Positions 44,003 to 52,903 of a DNA stretch of 64,000 bases are shown one piece after another (the first letter of the stretch is position 1; each line of letters opens with the position of its first letter). The position numbers and the translations under genes were made by a program. This DNA comes from Terrisporobacter petrolearius (GTDB lineage: Bacteria; Bacillota; Clostridia; Peptostreptococcales; Peptostreptococcaceae). The notes beneath the pieces were generated by a model that did not search any database, was not told where the DNA came from, and saw only the letters and a list, made by a program, of their open reading frames with translations. The stretch is from positions 62,001-126,000 of the forward strand of contig NZ_JAHZMO010000004.1 of the NCBI RefSeq assembly GCF_020748185.1, read 5' to 3'.

Positions 44003-44980
44003 ATGAATTTAAAAGACAAAATAAATAAAATGCCTGAAAGCCCTGGTATTTACATAATGAAAGATGCTTATAACAACATAATATATGTGGGAAAGTCAAT
44101 AAATTTAAAAAGTCGTGTAAAAAGCTATTTTAGAGATAATCTTAATAGATCTAGAAAAATCGAGAGAATGGTAAAATCCATAAAGAACATAGACTACATT
44201 ACTACAGATACAGAACTAGATGCTCTTTTGTTAGAATGTGACTATATCCATAATATAAGACCTATGTACAACACTTTAATGAACAATTATGAAAAATATA
44301 AATATATAAAGTTAAATGTTAATAGCCTTAATTTAATCCATATTGTAGATAAGCAAGATGACGATAGCACTTATTTTGGACCATTTTCCATGAATAAAAG
44401 ACTTTTTATACTAAGGGATTTTTTACTAGATTACTTTAAACTTCCAACTTGCAATACAAAAACAAAATGCATTAGATATAATATTGAAAAATGTATGGGA
44501 ACTTGTAGAGTAAACACTAAGGAAAAATATGAAGAGATTTACGAAGTTTTAAAAAATACTTTTGAAGGAAAAGATGATTTTATAAAAGAATTAGAAAATG
44601 AAATGGTAAAACAATCATCTTTACTAAACTTTGAAAAAGCCATGGAAATAAAAAGTAACATGGAATTACTTAAAAGTATAAGTAAAAAACAAAATACCTT
44701 TAATTTGTTTAAAAATAACTGTAAATTTGTAATTTGGATGAAAATGAATGAAAATAATTACAAATTATACTTTATTAATAATGTAAATGTGGAGTATTCT
44801 CAGATTATTAATGCACAAAACTTTGACGAAAAAATGAAAAGGAAAATAAAAAATAAAATAGAAGAGTTTAAACTAAATAAACACAATAGGGTTTTATATG
44901 ACAAATCTTATATAGATTATATTAATATTATTTATTCTTATATTTATAAAAATGAAAAAATTGATTATATACAACTATAA
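44003..44980 (+). CDS. UvrC-like GIY-YIG nuclease lacking the RNase H and HhH domains
   Basis: A 325-residue protein. A GIY-YIG domain (PESPGIYIMKDAYNNIIYVG, residues 10-29, with KSRVKSYF) matches the 3' incision domain of UvrC. A Cys-containing linker (CIRYNIEKCMGTCR) and a UVR motif (LNFEKAMEIKSNMELL, about residues 213-228) follow. The last 90 residues are unlike UvrC, and the RNase H-like 5' nuclease and helix-hairpin-helix domains are absent. UvrC has about 600 residues. It may be a Cho-like accessory nuclease or a truncated UvrC paralogue. Confidence 0.85.
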   Translation: MNLKDKINKMPESPGIYIMKDAYNNIIYVGKSINLKSRVKSYFRDNLNRSRKIERMVKSIKNIDYITTDTELDALLLECDYIHNIRPMYNTLMNNYEKYKYIKLNVNSLNLIHIVDKQDDDSTYFGPFSMNKRLFILRDFLLDYFKLPTCNTKTKCIRYNIEKCMGTCRVNTKEKYEEIYEVLKNTFEGKDDFIKELENEMVKQSSLLNFEKAMEIKSNMELLKSISKKQNTFNLFKNNCKFVIWMKMNENNYKLYFINNVNVEYSQIINAQNFDEKMKRKIKNKIEEFKLNKHNRVLYDKSYIDYINIIYSYIYKNEKIDYIQL

Positions 44981-45080
44981 GAAAAATAATTGTTATTGAC
45001 ATATAATGTAAAAAAACTACTATTATGTTAGATATAAAATTAAATAACATTTGTCATAAAAAATTCTATTGAAATAGAAT

Positions 45081-45148
45081 AAAACCCAAACTCCATTGCC
45101 ATGAAGGTATATATTTATATATCTATGTGGCAATGGAGTTTGGGTTTT
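45081..45148. terminator. Perfect 21-bp inverted repeat
   Basis: The arms 45081-45101 and 45128-45148 are perfectly complementary (CCCAAACTCCATTGCCA in the left arm), with a 26-base AT loop that can itself fold. The left arm starts AAAA and the right arm ends TTTT, as in a bidirectional terminator, but 21 bp without mismatch is unusually long. It lies immediately before a methyltransferase fragment. Confidence 0.7.
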
Positions 45149-45271
45149 GAAAAATTAGGATTTACAAATATTAAAGTAGAAAGGGATATTATAGACAAGG
45201 TTTATGATGAAAAAGAAATGGATCTTTACTCATGCACACCTTCGTTTAAAATAGTAGGAACTAAAGAATAG
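45149..45271 (+). pseudogene. C-terminal fragment of a methyltransferase-like gene
   Basis: Forty codons without a start, ending at TAG, read EKLGFTNIKVERDIIDKVYD and finish YSCTPSFKIVGTKE. This resembles the end of class I SAM-dependent methyltransferases (GF-NI-V-x and a final SFKIVGTK). A GGAGG follows the stop codon as if another gene once began there. Confidence 0.5.
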
Positions 45272-45283
45272 GAGGTAAATAAC

Positions 45284-45442
45284 CTGTTAAATGAAAAATC
45301 TAATGTGAATGAAATTATAAGTGGTTTGCAAAAGTATTGGAATTATAGGATACTATCATACTCCAAAAGCAATATAGAAGAGTTAAACAATTTTAAACAA
45401 TACAACACAAGAGCTATTACAACACATAATAATAACAGCTAA
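45284..45442 (+). pseudogene. N-terminal fragment of a methyltransferase-like gene
   Basis: A 52-codon frame behind AGGAGG has no ATG/GTG/TTG start (the first codon is CTG). It reads YWNYRILSYSKSNIEELNNF, like the N-terminus of class I SAM methyltransferases (WxxRAxxYS). After NNFKQ it passes into transporter sequence read out of frame. Since the C-terminal fragment lies upstream of it, these are probably remains of two tandem genes. Confidence 0.5.
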
Positions 45443-45911
45443 AAGATTAGTTACAGCCTTATTTATATCTTTATCCATAGGCAGCATTCTATGGATAATC
45501 ATAGGGAACAACAAAAAAATAGAGTTACTATTAACACCTTTAATTGGATTTATGCAATCAGTGCCACCAATATCTTGGTTAGTATTAGCCATTATATGGT
45601 TCAGAGTTGATGGGAAGGCAAGTATATTCATAGCTGTGATAGAAACTTTCCCATTGATAGTTATAAATTTAGTGGAAAGTATAAGAAATATAGATTATCA
45701 GTTAATCGAAATGGGAGAAGTTTTAAGTTGTAACAATGGAATAGGTGGAGAGTTTACCAATGCTAGAGTAAATATTGAAACATCCTATGTATTTGCTTGG
45801 ACCATAATAATAGTAATATTATTTTATATAACTAATAAAATACTTTCTCATATGTTTAATACAAAAATAAAAGGTGAACGATATGCTTTTAAAGATAGCA
45901 AATTTAACTAA
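45399..45911 (+). pseudogene. ABC transporter permease gene fragment (SsuC/TauC-like)
   Basis: From 45399 the frame encodes ELLQHIIITAKRLVTALFIS, then GFMQSVPPISWLVLAIIWF and IDYQLIEMGEVLSC, the pattern of nitrate/taurine/thiamine-type permeases. It has no proper start. The conserved EAA loop is broken after EMGEVL, where sequence GGEFTNARVNIETSYVFAWT follows directly; in intact members a longer loop stands between. The last helix and the stop at 45909-45911 remain. Confidence 0.72.
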
Positions 45912-46302
45912 GAAATTTAATAACCTTAAGGTTATAGATGATTTAAATTTGAATATTGATAAAAATGAAATAGTAGCCATAATTGGACCATCTAGGGGCT
46001 TTAATTATGATTGAGACTTATTACTAATGTATGAGCCATTTAAATCACTAGATTATAATTTAAGAATAGAAATGCTAAACTCATTAATTAACTTATGGAA
46101 CAAAAGTAAAAAATCTATTTTATTTATTACCAATGAAATTGATGAAGCCATTACTTTAGCCAATAGAATAATAGCACTTCAAAAAAGGCCAACTAAAGTT
46201 GCTAAGGAAATTATACTGGATAAAGAAAGTATTGGTAGCAGAGATATGAATTCCGACGAATTTATACAGTACAGAAAAGAAATAATAAATATATTGAGTT
46301 AA
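45883..46302 (+). pseudogene. ABC transporter ATPase gene with the catalytic core deleted
   Basis: The frame overlaps the permease end. It starts LLKIANLTKKFNNLKVIDDL and reaches the Walker A entry AIIGPS, then jumps into a TGA (46012) and on to MYEPFKSLDYNLRIEMLNSL, ILFITNEIDEAITLANRIIA and the C-terminus at 46302. The rest of Walker A (GCGKST), the Q-loop, the signature motif and Walker B are missing. Intact members have about 250 residues. Clearly non-functional. Confidence 0.82.
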
Positions 46303-46381
46303 TAATTATAATAAGAATTATGTTTTAATTCAAATCTAACTATTATAAATAAAATTATATTTAATTTAAAGGAGGAGCAAT

Positions 46382-46720
46382 ATGGAAGAATTAATAAAAA
46401 ATATAGAAAGAGGAAAATCAATAGACTTTGATAGTCTAGTAAGTTGTAAAGAAGGGCAAATAGAAACTGTAACTTTAGCTCAGAAAAAGGGTGTTGGAGT
46501 GACTTTATTGGCCTTTGGTGAAGGGGAAGGTGTAGGTCCTCATGCTGCAAAAGGAGATGCATTAATATATATACATGAAGGTGTGGCAAGGGTAAAAATA
46601 GGTGATGAAACCATGGAAGCTACAAAAGGTCAATTCGTTTTAATGCCTGCAAATATACAACACCAAGTAACTGCAATAGAAGATATGAAAATGCTTTTAA
46701 TACTTGTTAAAGAGGCCTAA
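46382..46720 (+). CDS. Small cupin protein
   Basis: A 112-residue single-cupin protein. [20 protein letters not shown] (about residues 52-71) gives the first cupin motif and [18 protein letters not shown] the second, with potential metal ligands His. The ribosome site is AAAGGAGGAG. It lies three bases before a second cupin gene and probably forms an operon with it. The ligand or reaction is unknown. Confidence 0.85.
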   Translation: MEELIKNIERGKSIDFDSLVSCKEGQIETVTLAQKKGVGVTLLAFGEGEGVGPHAAKGDALIYIHEGVARVKIGDETMEATKGQFVLMPANIQHQVTAIEDMKMLLILVKEA

Positions 46721-46723
46721 ATT

Positions 46724-47059
46724 ATGAGATATTTAAGAAATATAAAACCTTTTGAGGCCATTGCCATGACTAATATGATAAGCCATACAGGAAATACCAT
46801 AGCAAGCAAGGCATTAATAGATAATGATAATTGTGAAATAAGATTTTTCTCTTTTGCCAGTGGAGAAAGCATAGACAAAGAGCATTATGTAATGGAAACA
46901 CTTTTTGTAATAATAGAAGGAAGTGCTAAAGTTTTATATAATGAAAATGATGAAACCATAATAAACCAAGGTGATATAATTGCCTTGGAAGCTGACATAG
47001 AATATGGTATAGAGGCTTTAACGGATGTTAAATTATTCAATATATTAGTAAAAGCATAA
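46724..47059 (+). CDS. Small cupin protein, second copy
   Basis: A 111-residue cupin with METLFVIIEGSAKVLYNEND and GDIIALEADIEYGIEAL. It differs from the upstream cupin in lacking most metal-ligand histidines (Tyr and Glu replace them), so it may bind rather than convert a ligand. The start codon lies three bases behind the previous stop codon. The gene is followed by a strong terminator. Confidence 0.8.
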   Translation: MRYLRNIKPFEAIAMTNMISHTGNTIASKALIDNDNCEIRFFSFASGESIDKEHYVMETLFVIIEGSAKVLYNENDETIINQGDIIALEADIEYGIEALTDVKLFNILVKA

Positions 47060-47095
47060 ATGATAATGATAAATAAAATATAATAAAAATAAACT

Positions 47096-47127
47096 AAAAA
47101 TGGTGTATCTTATGATACACCATTTTT
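47096..47127 (+). terminator. Terminator of the cupin operon (GTATC/GATAC family)
   Basis: AAAAATGGTGTATC and GATACACCATTTTT form a 14-bp perfect stem around TTAT. It belongs to the recurrent GGTGTATC family. Confidence 0.92.
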
Positions 47128-47333
47128 AATTATAAAAATCAATTTATATTTTATTAAGTATTATAGCTACGTTTTTAACACCAGTTGAACAACTTAAAAA
47201 GATAAATATTTATACTTATTATAAAATAACAATATAATCTTTTTAAATAATTTAATAAAAAAAGTTAAAAAACTATAATATGGGTATATATGTATTATAA
47301 TATAAATGATAAATTAAAATGGGGGGAATGATT

Positions 47334-48143
47334 ATGGATTATAAAAAGCTTATATTAAACAGAAAATCGGTAAGAGAATTTAAGGACACAAGTATAGATA
47401 CAAAATATTTCAATAAAATAGAAAGTTATATAGAAAGTTCTAAAAAATTACTTCCTGAAATTGAAGTTGAAATGAAAATGTATGACTTTAAAGATTGCTA
47501 TGAAAAGATAAATGAATTGGCAGGATATAACGGATTTTTAATCCAAGCGCCAAATTACATTGTAATACTTTCTGATGTGAAAGAAGGCTATATAGAAAAC
47601 AGTGGATATATTGGAGAAAGAGTAGTATTAAAAGCCCGAGACATGGGAATAGATTCTTGTTGGATCACTTTTAAAGATAGTAAATCAATAAAAGAAAGAT
47701 TAAACATTTTAAGTGACAAAGAAGTTACAGCTATAATTGCTTTAGGATATGAAGATAATAGCAATAATAAAAATAAAAGTACTTCAGACAGATTAGGTGT
47801 GGAAGAAATCGTATTTATGGATGAGTGGGGAAATAATGCAAGTGTTACTGAATTAGAAGAAAGATACTTACTTGATGCATTTTCATGGGCTAGAATGGCA
47901 CCATCAAGTCTTAATAGACAACCATGGAGATTTATTATTGACGGTGGTAAAGTTATATTAGCAGTTAAGACAGACGATTTTAGCAGCAATTATGAGGGTA
48001 GCATAGATACAGGAATAGCAATGCTTTATTTTAGCTTAATAATAGATACAACAATGTTTGATTTAAAATGGCAGGTTGGAAGTTTAGATAAGGATTATAA
48101 AATTCCAGTTGATTATAAAATCGTAGGATATTGTTCTATATAG
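47334..48143 (+). CDS. Nitroreductase-superfamily protein with two nitroreductase-like halves
   Basis: A 269-residue protein starting at ATG 47334, seven bases behind GGGGGG; in-frame ATGs at 47319 and 47328 overlap that site. The first half carries NRKSVREFKDTSIDTKY and GYIGERVVLKARDMGIDSC. The second half restarts with YLLDAFSWARMAPSSLNRQPWRF, again a nitroreductase FMN loop. It resembles the TM_1586-type domain-swapped proteins. Monocistronic between two terminators. The substrate is unknown. Confidence 0.85.
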   Translation: MDYKKLILNRKSVREFKDTSIDTKYFNKIESYIESSKKLLPEIEVEMKMYDFKDCYEKINELAGYNGFLIQAPNYIVILSDVKEGYIENSGYIGERVVLKARDMGIDSCWITFKDSKSIKERLNILSDKEVTAIIALGYEDNSNNKNKSTSDRLGVEEIVFMDEWGNNASVTELEERYLLDAFSWARMAPSSLNRQPWRFIIDGGKVILAVKTDDFSSNYEGSIDTGIAMLYFSLIIDTTMFDLKWQVGSLDKDYKIPVDYKIVGYCSI

Positions 48144-48172
48144 TTTATAAAAAATATTAAATAAAAATAGAG

Positions 48173-48214
48173 AAAAAAAGAGTGAATATATATGAAAATA
48201 TTCGCTCTTTTTTT
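48173..48214 (+). terminator. Terminator
   Basis: AAAAAAAGAGTGAATAT pairs with ATATTCGCTCTTTTTTT. Confidence 0.9.
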
Positions 48215-48369
48215 AGGCAAATTATGTTACAAAAGTAAATAATTCGACCTTATTATAAAGAAAATTGTAACTTGTGGAAAATAGGGTAAATTAAGGTTAT
48301 TGCAATCATTAGAGAAAAGTTTTATTAATATTATTACGAAAATGTAATATGTCAATGACTCTCATTTTA

Positions 48370-48399
48370 TTGACAATATATTTACTCATAGTTTATATT
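48370..48399 (+). promoter_or_regulatory. Promoter of the dlt operon
   Basis: TTGACA (48370-48375), an 18-base spacer and TATATT (48394-48399). It lies 80 bases before dltD. An untranslated leader of about 70 bases follows; I saw no riboswitch in it. Confidence 0.65.
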
Positions 48400-48479
48400 A
48401 AGATTTGGAATAAGGTATAAAAATGGGGATGAAGTGCAGTTTTTTTAGCAACTTTTTAGAGGAGATTAAAGATTAAATT

Positions 48480-49676
48480 ATGAAGAAATTAGGTTATTTT
48501 ATTATACCATTAGTGATTGGTGGTATATTTTTATGTGGATTAAATAAATTCCTGGACAAGGAAATAGATTCAATGCTTAAAGAAAAAGATTTAATGCCTA
48601 TAGTAAATGACGCATTAAGTGACGTAAAAGATAAAGGAACTATTGCTAACAATCATTTTATAGAAAAAAATAATATTATGATGTTAGGTTCATCAGAATT
48701 AAGCCATTCAACAAAGCAACATCCAACTTACTATTTTAACACCAACAAAAGTAAAAATGGTGTGGTGCCAATAGGAAGAGCATATACTCAAAGCTTACAG
48801 GATGCCGCATCATTAGGAAGTTTTAACCCAGAAGCAAAAGACAAGAAAGTTGTTTTGTTAATTTCTATGCAGTGGTTTATGGACAAAAAAGGAGTTACAC
48901 CTCATCATTATCAAACTAGATTTTCACCGACTCAATTTTATGAGTTTTTAAGTAATCCGAAAGTTTCACAGAAAAACAAAGACATATTTTCTGATAGGTC
49001 AAGTAAATTACTAGCGGATGCAGATGAATACAAATCGGAAGCTGTTTATGCTAAATTATATACTTCTAATTCCATTGTATCAAATATAGAAAAAGTGCTT
49101 TTAAAACCTTATTTTGAAATTAGAAAATTTGCAGTAAAACTTAAAGAAAAAGGCACTTTATATAAACAATTAGTAGTTTTATCATCACAAAAAGATAAAA
49201 AGCCAGAACCTAAACAATCTATAGATTGGAAAATGGAAAAAGAAAAAGCCATTGAAGACGCTAAAAAAAGAGTTGGAGACAACGATCTGTGTATAGATAA
49301 AATCTACTATAAAAAGAACTTTGGTGAAAACTTAAATAAAGTAAAAAACAAATATAAAGATGTAAATCTTCTTGAATCAAAAGAATTTGATGATTATCAA
49401 CTTACTTTAGATATTTGTAGAGATTTAGGAATAAAACCTGTAGTTATAATGCTACCAGCTATGGATAAGTTTTATAATGTTACTGGCATTTCTAAGACGG
49501 AAAGACATGAGTTTTATGATAAAGTTAAAAATATTACAAAATCAAAAGGCTTTAAAGTTATGGACCTTAGAGATAAAGAAAATGAAAAGTATTACTTACG
49601 AGATGTAATGCATCTTGGAACGAAAGGTTGGGTGGATGTTTGTGAAAAGTTATATAAAGAATTTGGCCAAGAATAA
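48480..49676 (+). CDS. dltD: D-alanyl-lipoteichoic acid biosynthesis protein DltD
   Basis: A 398-residue protein with an N-terminal membrane anchor (residues about 6-22) and an SGNH-hydrolase-like extracellular domain. MLGSSELSH (Ser about residue 73) and the C-terminal DVMHLGTKGWVDV with the Asp-x-x-His pair form the catalytic triad. VVLLISMQWFMDKKGV and VIMLPAMDKFYN are also typical. DltD hands the D-alanyl group on to teichoic acid outside the cell. It is the first gene of the operon, as in Clostridioides-type loci rather than Bacillus-type. Confidence 0.94.
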   Translation: MKKLGYFIIPLVIGGIFLCGLNKFLDKEIDSMLKEKDLMPIVNDALSDVKDKGTIANNHFIEKNNIMMLGSSELSHSTKQHPTYYFNTNKSKNGVVPIGRAYTQSLQDAASLGSFNPEAKDKKVVLLISMQWFMDKKGVTPHHYQTRFSPTQFYEFLSNPKVSQKNKDIFSDRSSKLLADADEYKSEAVYAKLYTSNSIVSNIEKVLLKPYFEIRKFAVKLKEKGTLYKQLVVLSSQKDKKPEPKQSIDWKMEKEKAIEDAKKRVGDNDLCIDKIYYKKNFGENLNKVKNKYKDVNLLESKEFDDYQLTLDICRDLGIKPVVIMLPAMDKFYNVTGISKTERHEFYDKVKNITKSKGFKVMDLRDKENEKYYLRDVMHLGTKGWVDVCEKLYKEFGQE

Positions 49677-49782
49677 GTACTTAATGATGAGTGCTACATT
49701 TACAGTAATAATTGTTGCAGCAATATTAGTATTCACATTTACTTCATTTAAAGACTTACCATTTATATATAATGAGTTCTAA
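49642..49782 (+). CDS. dltX: Small membrane protein DltX
   Basis: A 46-residue protein that starts with GTG at 49642, six bases behind GGTGGA, overlapping the end of dltD by 35 bases. One membrane helix (about residues 16-33) is followed by the conserved C-terminal motif PFIYNEF. In other Firmicutes DltX and its FIYxxF tail take part in carrying the D-alanyl group across or at the membrane. It lies 17 bases before dltA. Genes this short are often missed. Confidence 0.9.
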   Translation: MKSYIKNLAKNKYLMMSATFTVIIVAAILVFTFTSFKDLPFIYNEF

Positions 49783-49799
49783 TAAAAGGGAGATTTCAC

Positions 49800-51314
49800 A
49801 TGAAAATTATAGAAGGAATAAAAAAATATTCAACTACAGATAGAATTGCATTAATATGCAATGATGAAAAACTTACGTACAATGATTTAGAAAAGTATTC
49901 AGAAGCAATTGCTCTATACTTAAAAGATATACATAAAGAAAAAGATATACCTATAGTTATATATGGAAACAAAGAAAATATGATAATGCCATGTATGATA
50001 GGTGCTTTAAAATCGGGTAGAGCTTATGTACCACTAGATATAAGCTTACCGATGGACAGAGTATTTGACATTACAAAAGAAGTTTCACCTAAGGTATTAT
50101 TTAACTTTAGTGATGAAACAGACTTTGGAGATTTAAATGTAATAAACGAAGATAGACTAAAAGAAATAATAAAAAAATATGAAAACAAAACTTTAGGAAA
50201 AGAAAACTGGGTAAAAGGCGACGAAAATGCCTATATATTATTTACTTCGGGAAGCACAGGAAAGCCTAAGGGCGTACAAATAAGTTCAAACAACTTAGAT
50301 AGTTTTGTAAGCTGGATAAGCCCATATTTAAAAATTGATGGAAGCGAAAAAGTAATAATGAATCAAGCAGCATATTCTTTTGATTTATCAGTAACTTCCA
50401 TATATCCAGCACTAGTACATGGAGCAACTTTATTCTCTTTATCAAAGAAAGTATTAGCTGATTACAAAGAATTATTCAGCCAATTAAAAAGATCAAATAT
50501 GGCTGTATGGGTTTCTACGCCATCTTTTGCAGGTGTTTGTACAACAGAAAAAGATTTTGATAGTAACATGTTAGAAAAGCTTGAATCAATGATATTTATA
50601 GGAGAGACTCTTCCTAAAAGCTTAGCTAAGGAATTACTAGATAGATTCCCAAATACAAGAGTAATAAATGGATATGGACCAACAGAAGCTACAGTTGGTG
50701 TTAGTGTAAATGATATGTCTTATGAATTAATAAATGATGAGAAAAGTCTTCCTGTTGGATATCCTATGTCAAATTGCAAAATAAAAATAGTAGATGATAA
50801 TGGAAATGAAGTTGAAGAAGGAGAAAAAGGTGAAATTATCATAATAGGGCCTTCTGTTTCAAAAGGATATTTTAACAACGAAGAAAAAACAAATGAATCA
50901 TTTTTCTATGATGAAATAGACAACGTTAAACATAGAGCCTATAAAACAGGTGACAAAGGATATATGTTAAATGGCAATATATACTACTGTGGTAGAGTAG
51001 ACTTTCAAATAAAATTAAATGGATTTAGAATAGAAATTGAAGATATTGAAAGTAATTTAAGAAAAGTTGAAAATGTAAATAATGCAATAGTTATACCTGT
51101 GTACAAAGACGAAAAAATTGCTTATCTAAAAGGAATTGTTCAGTTAAAAATAGATAATGAACTAAGTAATATGAAAAAAGGTATAGCGATAAAGAAAGAG
51201 CTAAATAAATATATTCCTTCATATATGGTACCAAGAACTATAAAAATTATAGAAGACTTTCCAACAAATACAAATGGAAAAATAGATAGAAAGAAACTTA
51301 TGGAGGAAAATTAA
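49800..51314 (+). CDS. dltA: D-alanine--poly(phosphoribitol)/D-alanyl carrier protein ligase DltA
   Basis: A 504-residue adenylating enzyme of normal length. The P-loop YILFTSGSTGKPKGVQIS, INGYGPTEATVGV and KTGDKGYMLNGNIYYCGRVD mark the substrate and ATP sites; the C-terminal TNGKIDRKKL holds the catalytic Lys. It activates D-alanine and loads it on DltC in the cytoplasm. The ribosome site is AAAGGGAGA. The stop codon overlaps the dltB start. Confidence 0.97.
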   Translation: MKIIEGIKKYSTTDRIALICNDEKLTYNDLEKYSEAIALYLKDIHKEKDIPIVIYGNKENMIMPCMIGALKSGRAYVPLDISLPMDRVFDITKEVSPKVLFNFSDETDFGDLNVINEDRLKEIIKKYENKTLGKENWVKGDENAYILFTSGSTGKPKGVQISSNNLDSFVSWISPYLKIDGSEKVIMNQAAYSFDLSVTSIYPALVHGATLFSLSKKVLADYKELFSQLKRSNMAVWVSTPSFAGVCTTEKDFDSNMLEKLESMIFIGETLPKSLAKELLDRFPNTRVINGYGPTEATVGVSVNDMSYELINDEKSLPVGYPMSNCKIKIVDDNGNEVEEGEKGEIIIIGPSVSKGYFNNEEKTNESFFYDEIDNVKHRAYKTGDKGYMLNGNIYYCGRVDFQIKLNGFRIEIEDIESNLRKVENVNNAIVIPVYKDEKIAYLKGIVQLKIDNELSNMKKGIAIKKELNKYIPSYMVPRTIKIIEDFPTNTNGKIDRKKLMEEN

Positions 51315-52462
51315 TGACTTTTTCACAATATGGAGATTATTTTTATCTTTATATACTACTATTAACTGCAATACCTGCAATAGTTTTAGGACTTAGAGAA
51401 AAAAATATAAAATATTATGGTATGTTAGCAACAGTTTTCATGATAATATTAATTGTAGGTGTAAATGTTAGACTTTCATATTTAATAGGATTTATAATAT
51501 GGGAAGTAATAGTAGTTAAAGGATATGAATATGTAAGAAAGAAAACAGATAGCAAACTTGTATATAGATTATTTTTATTTTCTTCAATGCTTCCAATAAT
51601 AGTAAATAAAATTTCACCATTAACATCTTTAGGAGTTATAGGATTTATAGGAATATCTTATTTGAACTTTAGAACGATACAAATGGTCATAGAAATTTAC
51701 GATGGAGCAATAAAGGAAGTTAATATTTGTACCATGCTTTATTTTGTATTATTTTTCCCTACACTAAGTTCTGGTCCTATAGATAGATCTAGAAGATTTG
51801 AACAAGAGTTAGAGAAAAAAATACCAAGAGAAGAATATATAAACGAATATTTAATCCCAGGAATTAAAAAAATATTTATGGGAATTGGATATAAATTTGT
51901 AATAGCATTTTTAATAAACATACTTTGGATGGGTCACATATCATCAGAGTTAACTTTTGCAAATGCTATAAACTACATGTATGCTTACAGCTTGTACTTA
52001 TTCTTTGACTTTGGAGGATATAGTTTATTTGCAGTAGGGACTAGTTATATTTTTGGAATACATGCACCAGACAACTTTAATAAACCATTTATCAGTAAAG
52101 ACATGAAAGAATTTTGGACAAGATGGCATATAAGTTTATCAAGATGGTTTGGTGATTATATATTTTCTAGATTTACTATTGGGTTTATTAGAAGTAAAAA
52201 ATTCAAAAAAAGAGCTACAGCTTCTCATGTATCTCAGATGATTACAATGGGTGTTATGGGGGTTTGGCATGGACTTACATGGTATTATATCCTATACGGT
52301 TTGTACCAAGGTCTAGTGCTTGTAGGTACTGATATATATCAGAAAAAATCAACGTTTTATAAAAAACACAAGAAAGAAAAATGGTTTGAGATTGTACAAA
52401 TAGTTATAACATTCCATATAGCATGTTTTGGATTGTTAATATTCTCAGGACATTTCGCTTAA
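51314..52462 (+). CDS. dltB: Membrane-bound O-acyltransferase DltB
   Basis: A 382-residue MBOAT protein with about eleven hydrophobic segments. LSSGPIDRSRRFEQEL (about residues 153-168), FNKPFISKDMKEFWTRWHIS and GVWHGLTWYYILYG with the catalytic His 319 are all present. It takes the D-alanyl group from DltC across the membrane. The ATG overlaps the end of dltA by four bases, a typical coupled start. Confidence 0.96.
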   Translation: MTFSQYGDYFYLYILLLTAIPAIVLGLREKNIKYYGMLATVFMIILIVGVNVRLSYLIGFIIWEVIVVKGYEYVRKKTDSKLVYRLFLFSSMLPIIVNKISPLTSLGVIGFIGISYLNFRTIQMVIEIYDGAIKEVNICTMLYFVLFFPTLSSGPIDRSRRFEQELEKKIPREEYINEYLIPGIKKIFMGIGYKFVIAFLINILWMGHISSELTFANAINYMYAYSLYLFFDFGGYSLFAVGTSYIFGIHAPDNFNKPFISKDMKEFWTRWHISLSRWFGDYIFSRFTIGFIRSKKFKKRATASHVSQMITMGVMGVWHGLTWYYILYGLYQGLVLVGTDIYQKKSTFYKKHKKEKWFEIVQIVITFHIACFGLLIFSGHFA

Positions 52463-52480
52463 ATATTAGGAGGATAGATT

Positions 52481-52711
52481 ATGCAAGAAACAGTTATAAG
52501 TATATTTGAAGACGTATTAGAATGTGATGAAATAAGAGATGATTTAGATATGAATTTATTTGAAGCAGAACTTTTAGATTCACTAGCTATAATAGAAGTT
52601 TTAGTTGAGATAGAAGATAGACTTGGTATAGCACTTCAACCAACAGACTTAGAAAGAAGTGACATGGCAACAGTAAATAACTTAGTTAAATTCTTAGAAA
52701 ACAGAAAATAA
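52481..52711 (+). CDS. dltC: D-alanyl carrier protein DltC
   Basis: A 76-residue acyl-carrier-type protein. The phosphopantetheine site is ELLDSLAIIEVLVEIED with Ser 34. It shuttles D-alanine from DltA to DltB. GGAGG lies before the ATG. It is the last gene of dltDXABC and is followed by a terminator. Confidence 0.95.
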   Translation: MQETVISIFEDVLECDEIRDDLDMNLFEAELLDSLAIIEVLVEIEDRLGIALQPTDLERSDMATVNNLVKFLENRK

Positions 52712-52719
52712 CATTACTT

Positions 52720-52755
52720 AAAGGTGTATCAATAAATTTGATACACCTTTTTTTT
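52720..52755 (+). terminator. Terminator of the dlt operon (GTATC/GATAC family)
   Basis: AAAGGTGTATC and GATACACCTTT pair around AATAAATTT, followed by TTTTT. Confidence 0.92.
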
Positions 52756-52807
52756 GTTTATGATTTATTTTTAATAAAAAAGTTTAAAGTAATAATAAAT
52801 TGTGTAT

Positions 52808-52854
52808 ATACTATATGTGGTATCGAAAATGATATTAATAACTATATATAGTGT
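52808..52854 (+). promoter_or_regulatory. Two NrdR-type boxes upstream of nrdEF
   Basis: ATACTATATGTGGTAT (52808-52823) and TAACTATATATAGTGT (52839-52854) fit the NrdR palindrome ACACWATATATWGTGT at 12 and 14 of 16 positions by eye. They are spaced 31 bases apart, three helical turns, as usual for NrdR. They precede the nrdE start by about 50 bases. Confidence 0.75.
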
Positions 52855-52903
52855 GTTTTACTTAAAAAATACATATAATCAAGCTTATAAAAGGAAGGTA
52901 GAG

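Noticed and set aside
52802-52903. Longer NrdE N-terminus
   Set aside because: It would cover the NrdR boxes and the promoter region, and AAGGAAGG marks the start at 52904.
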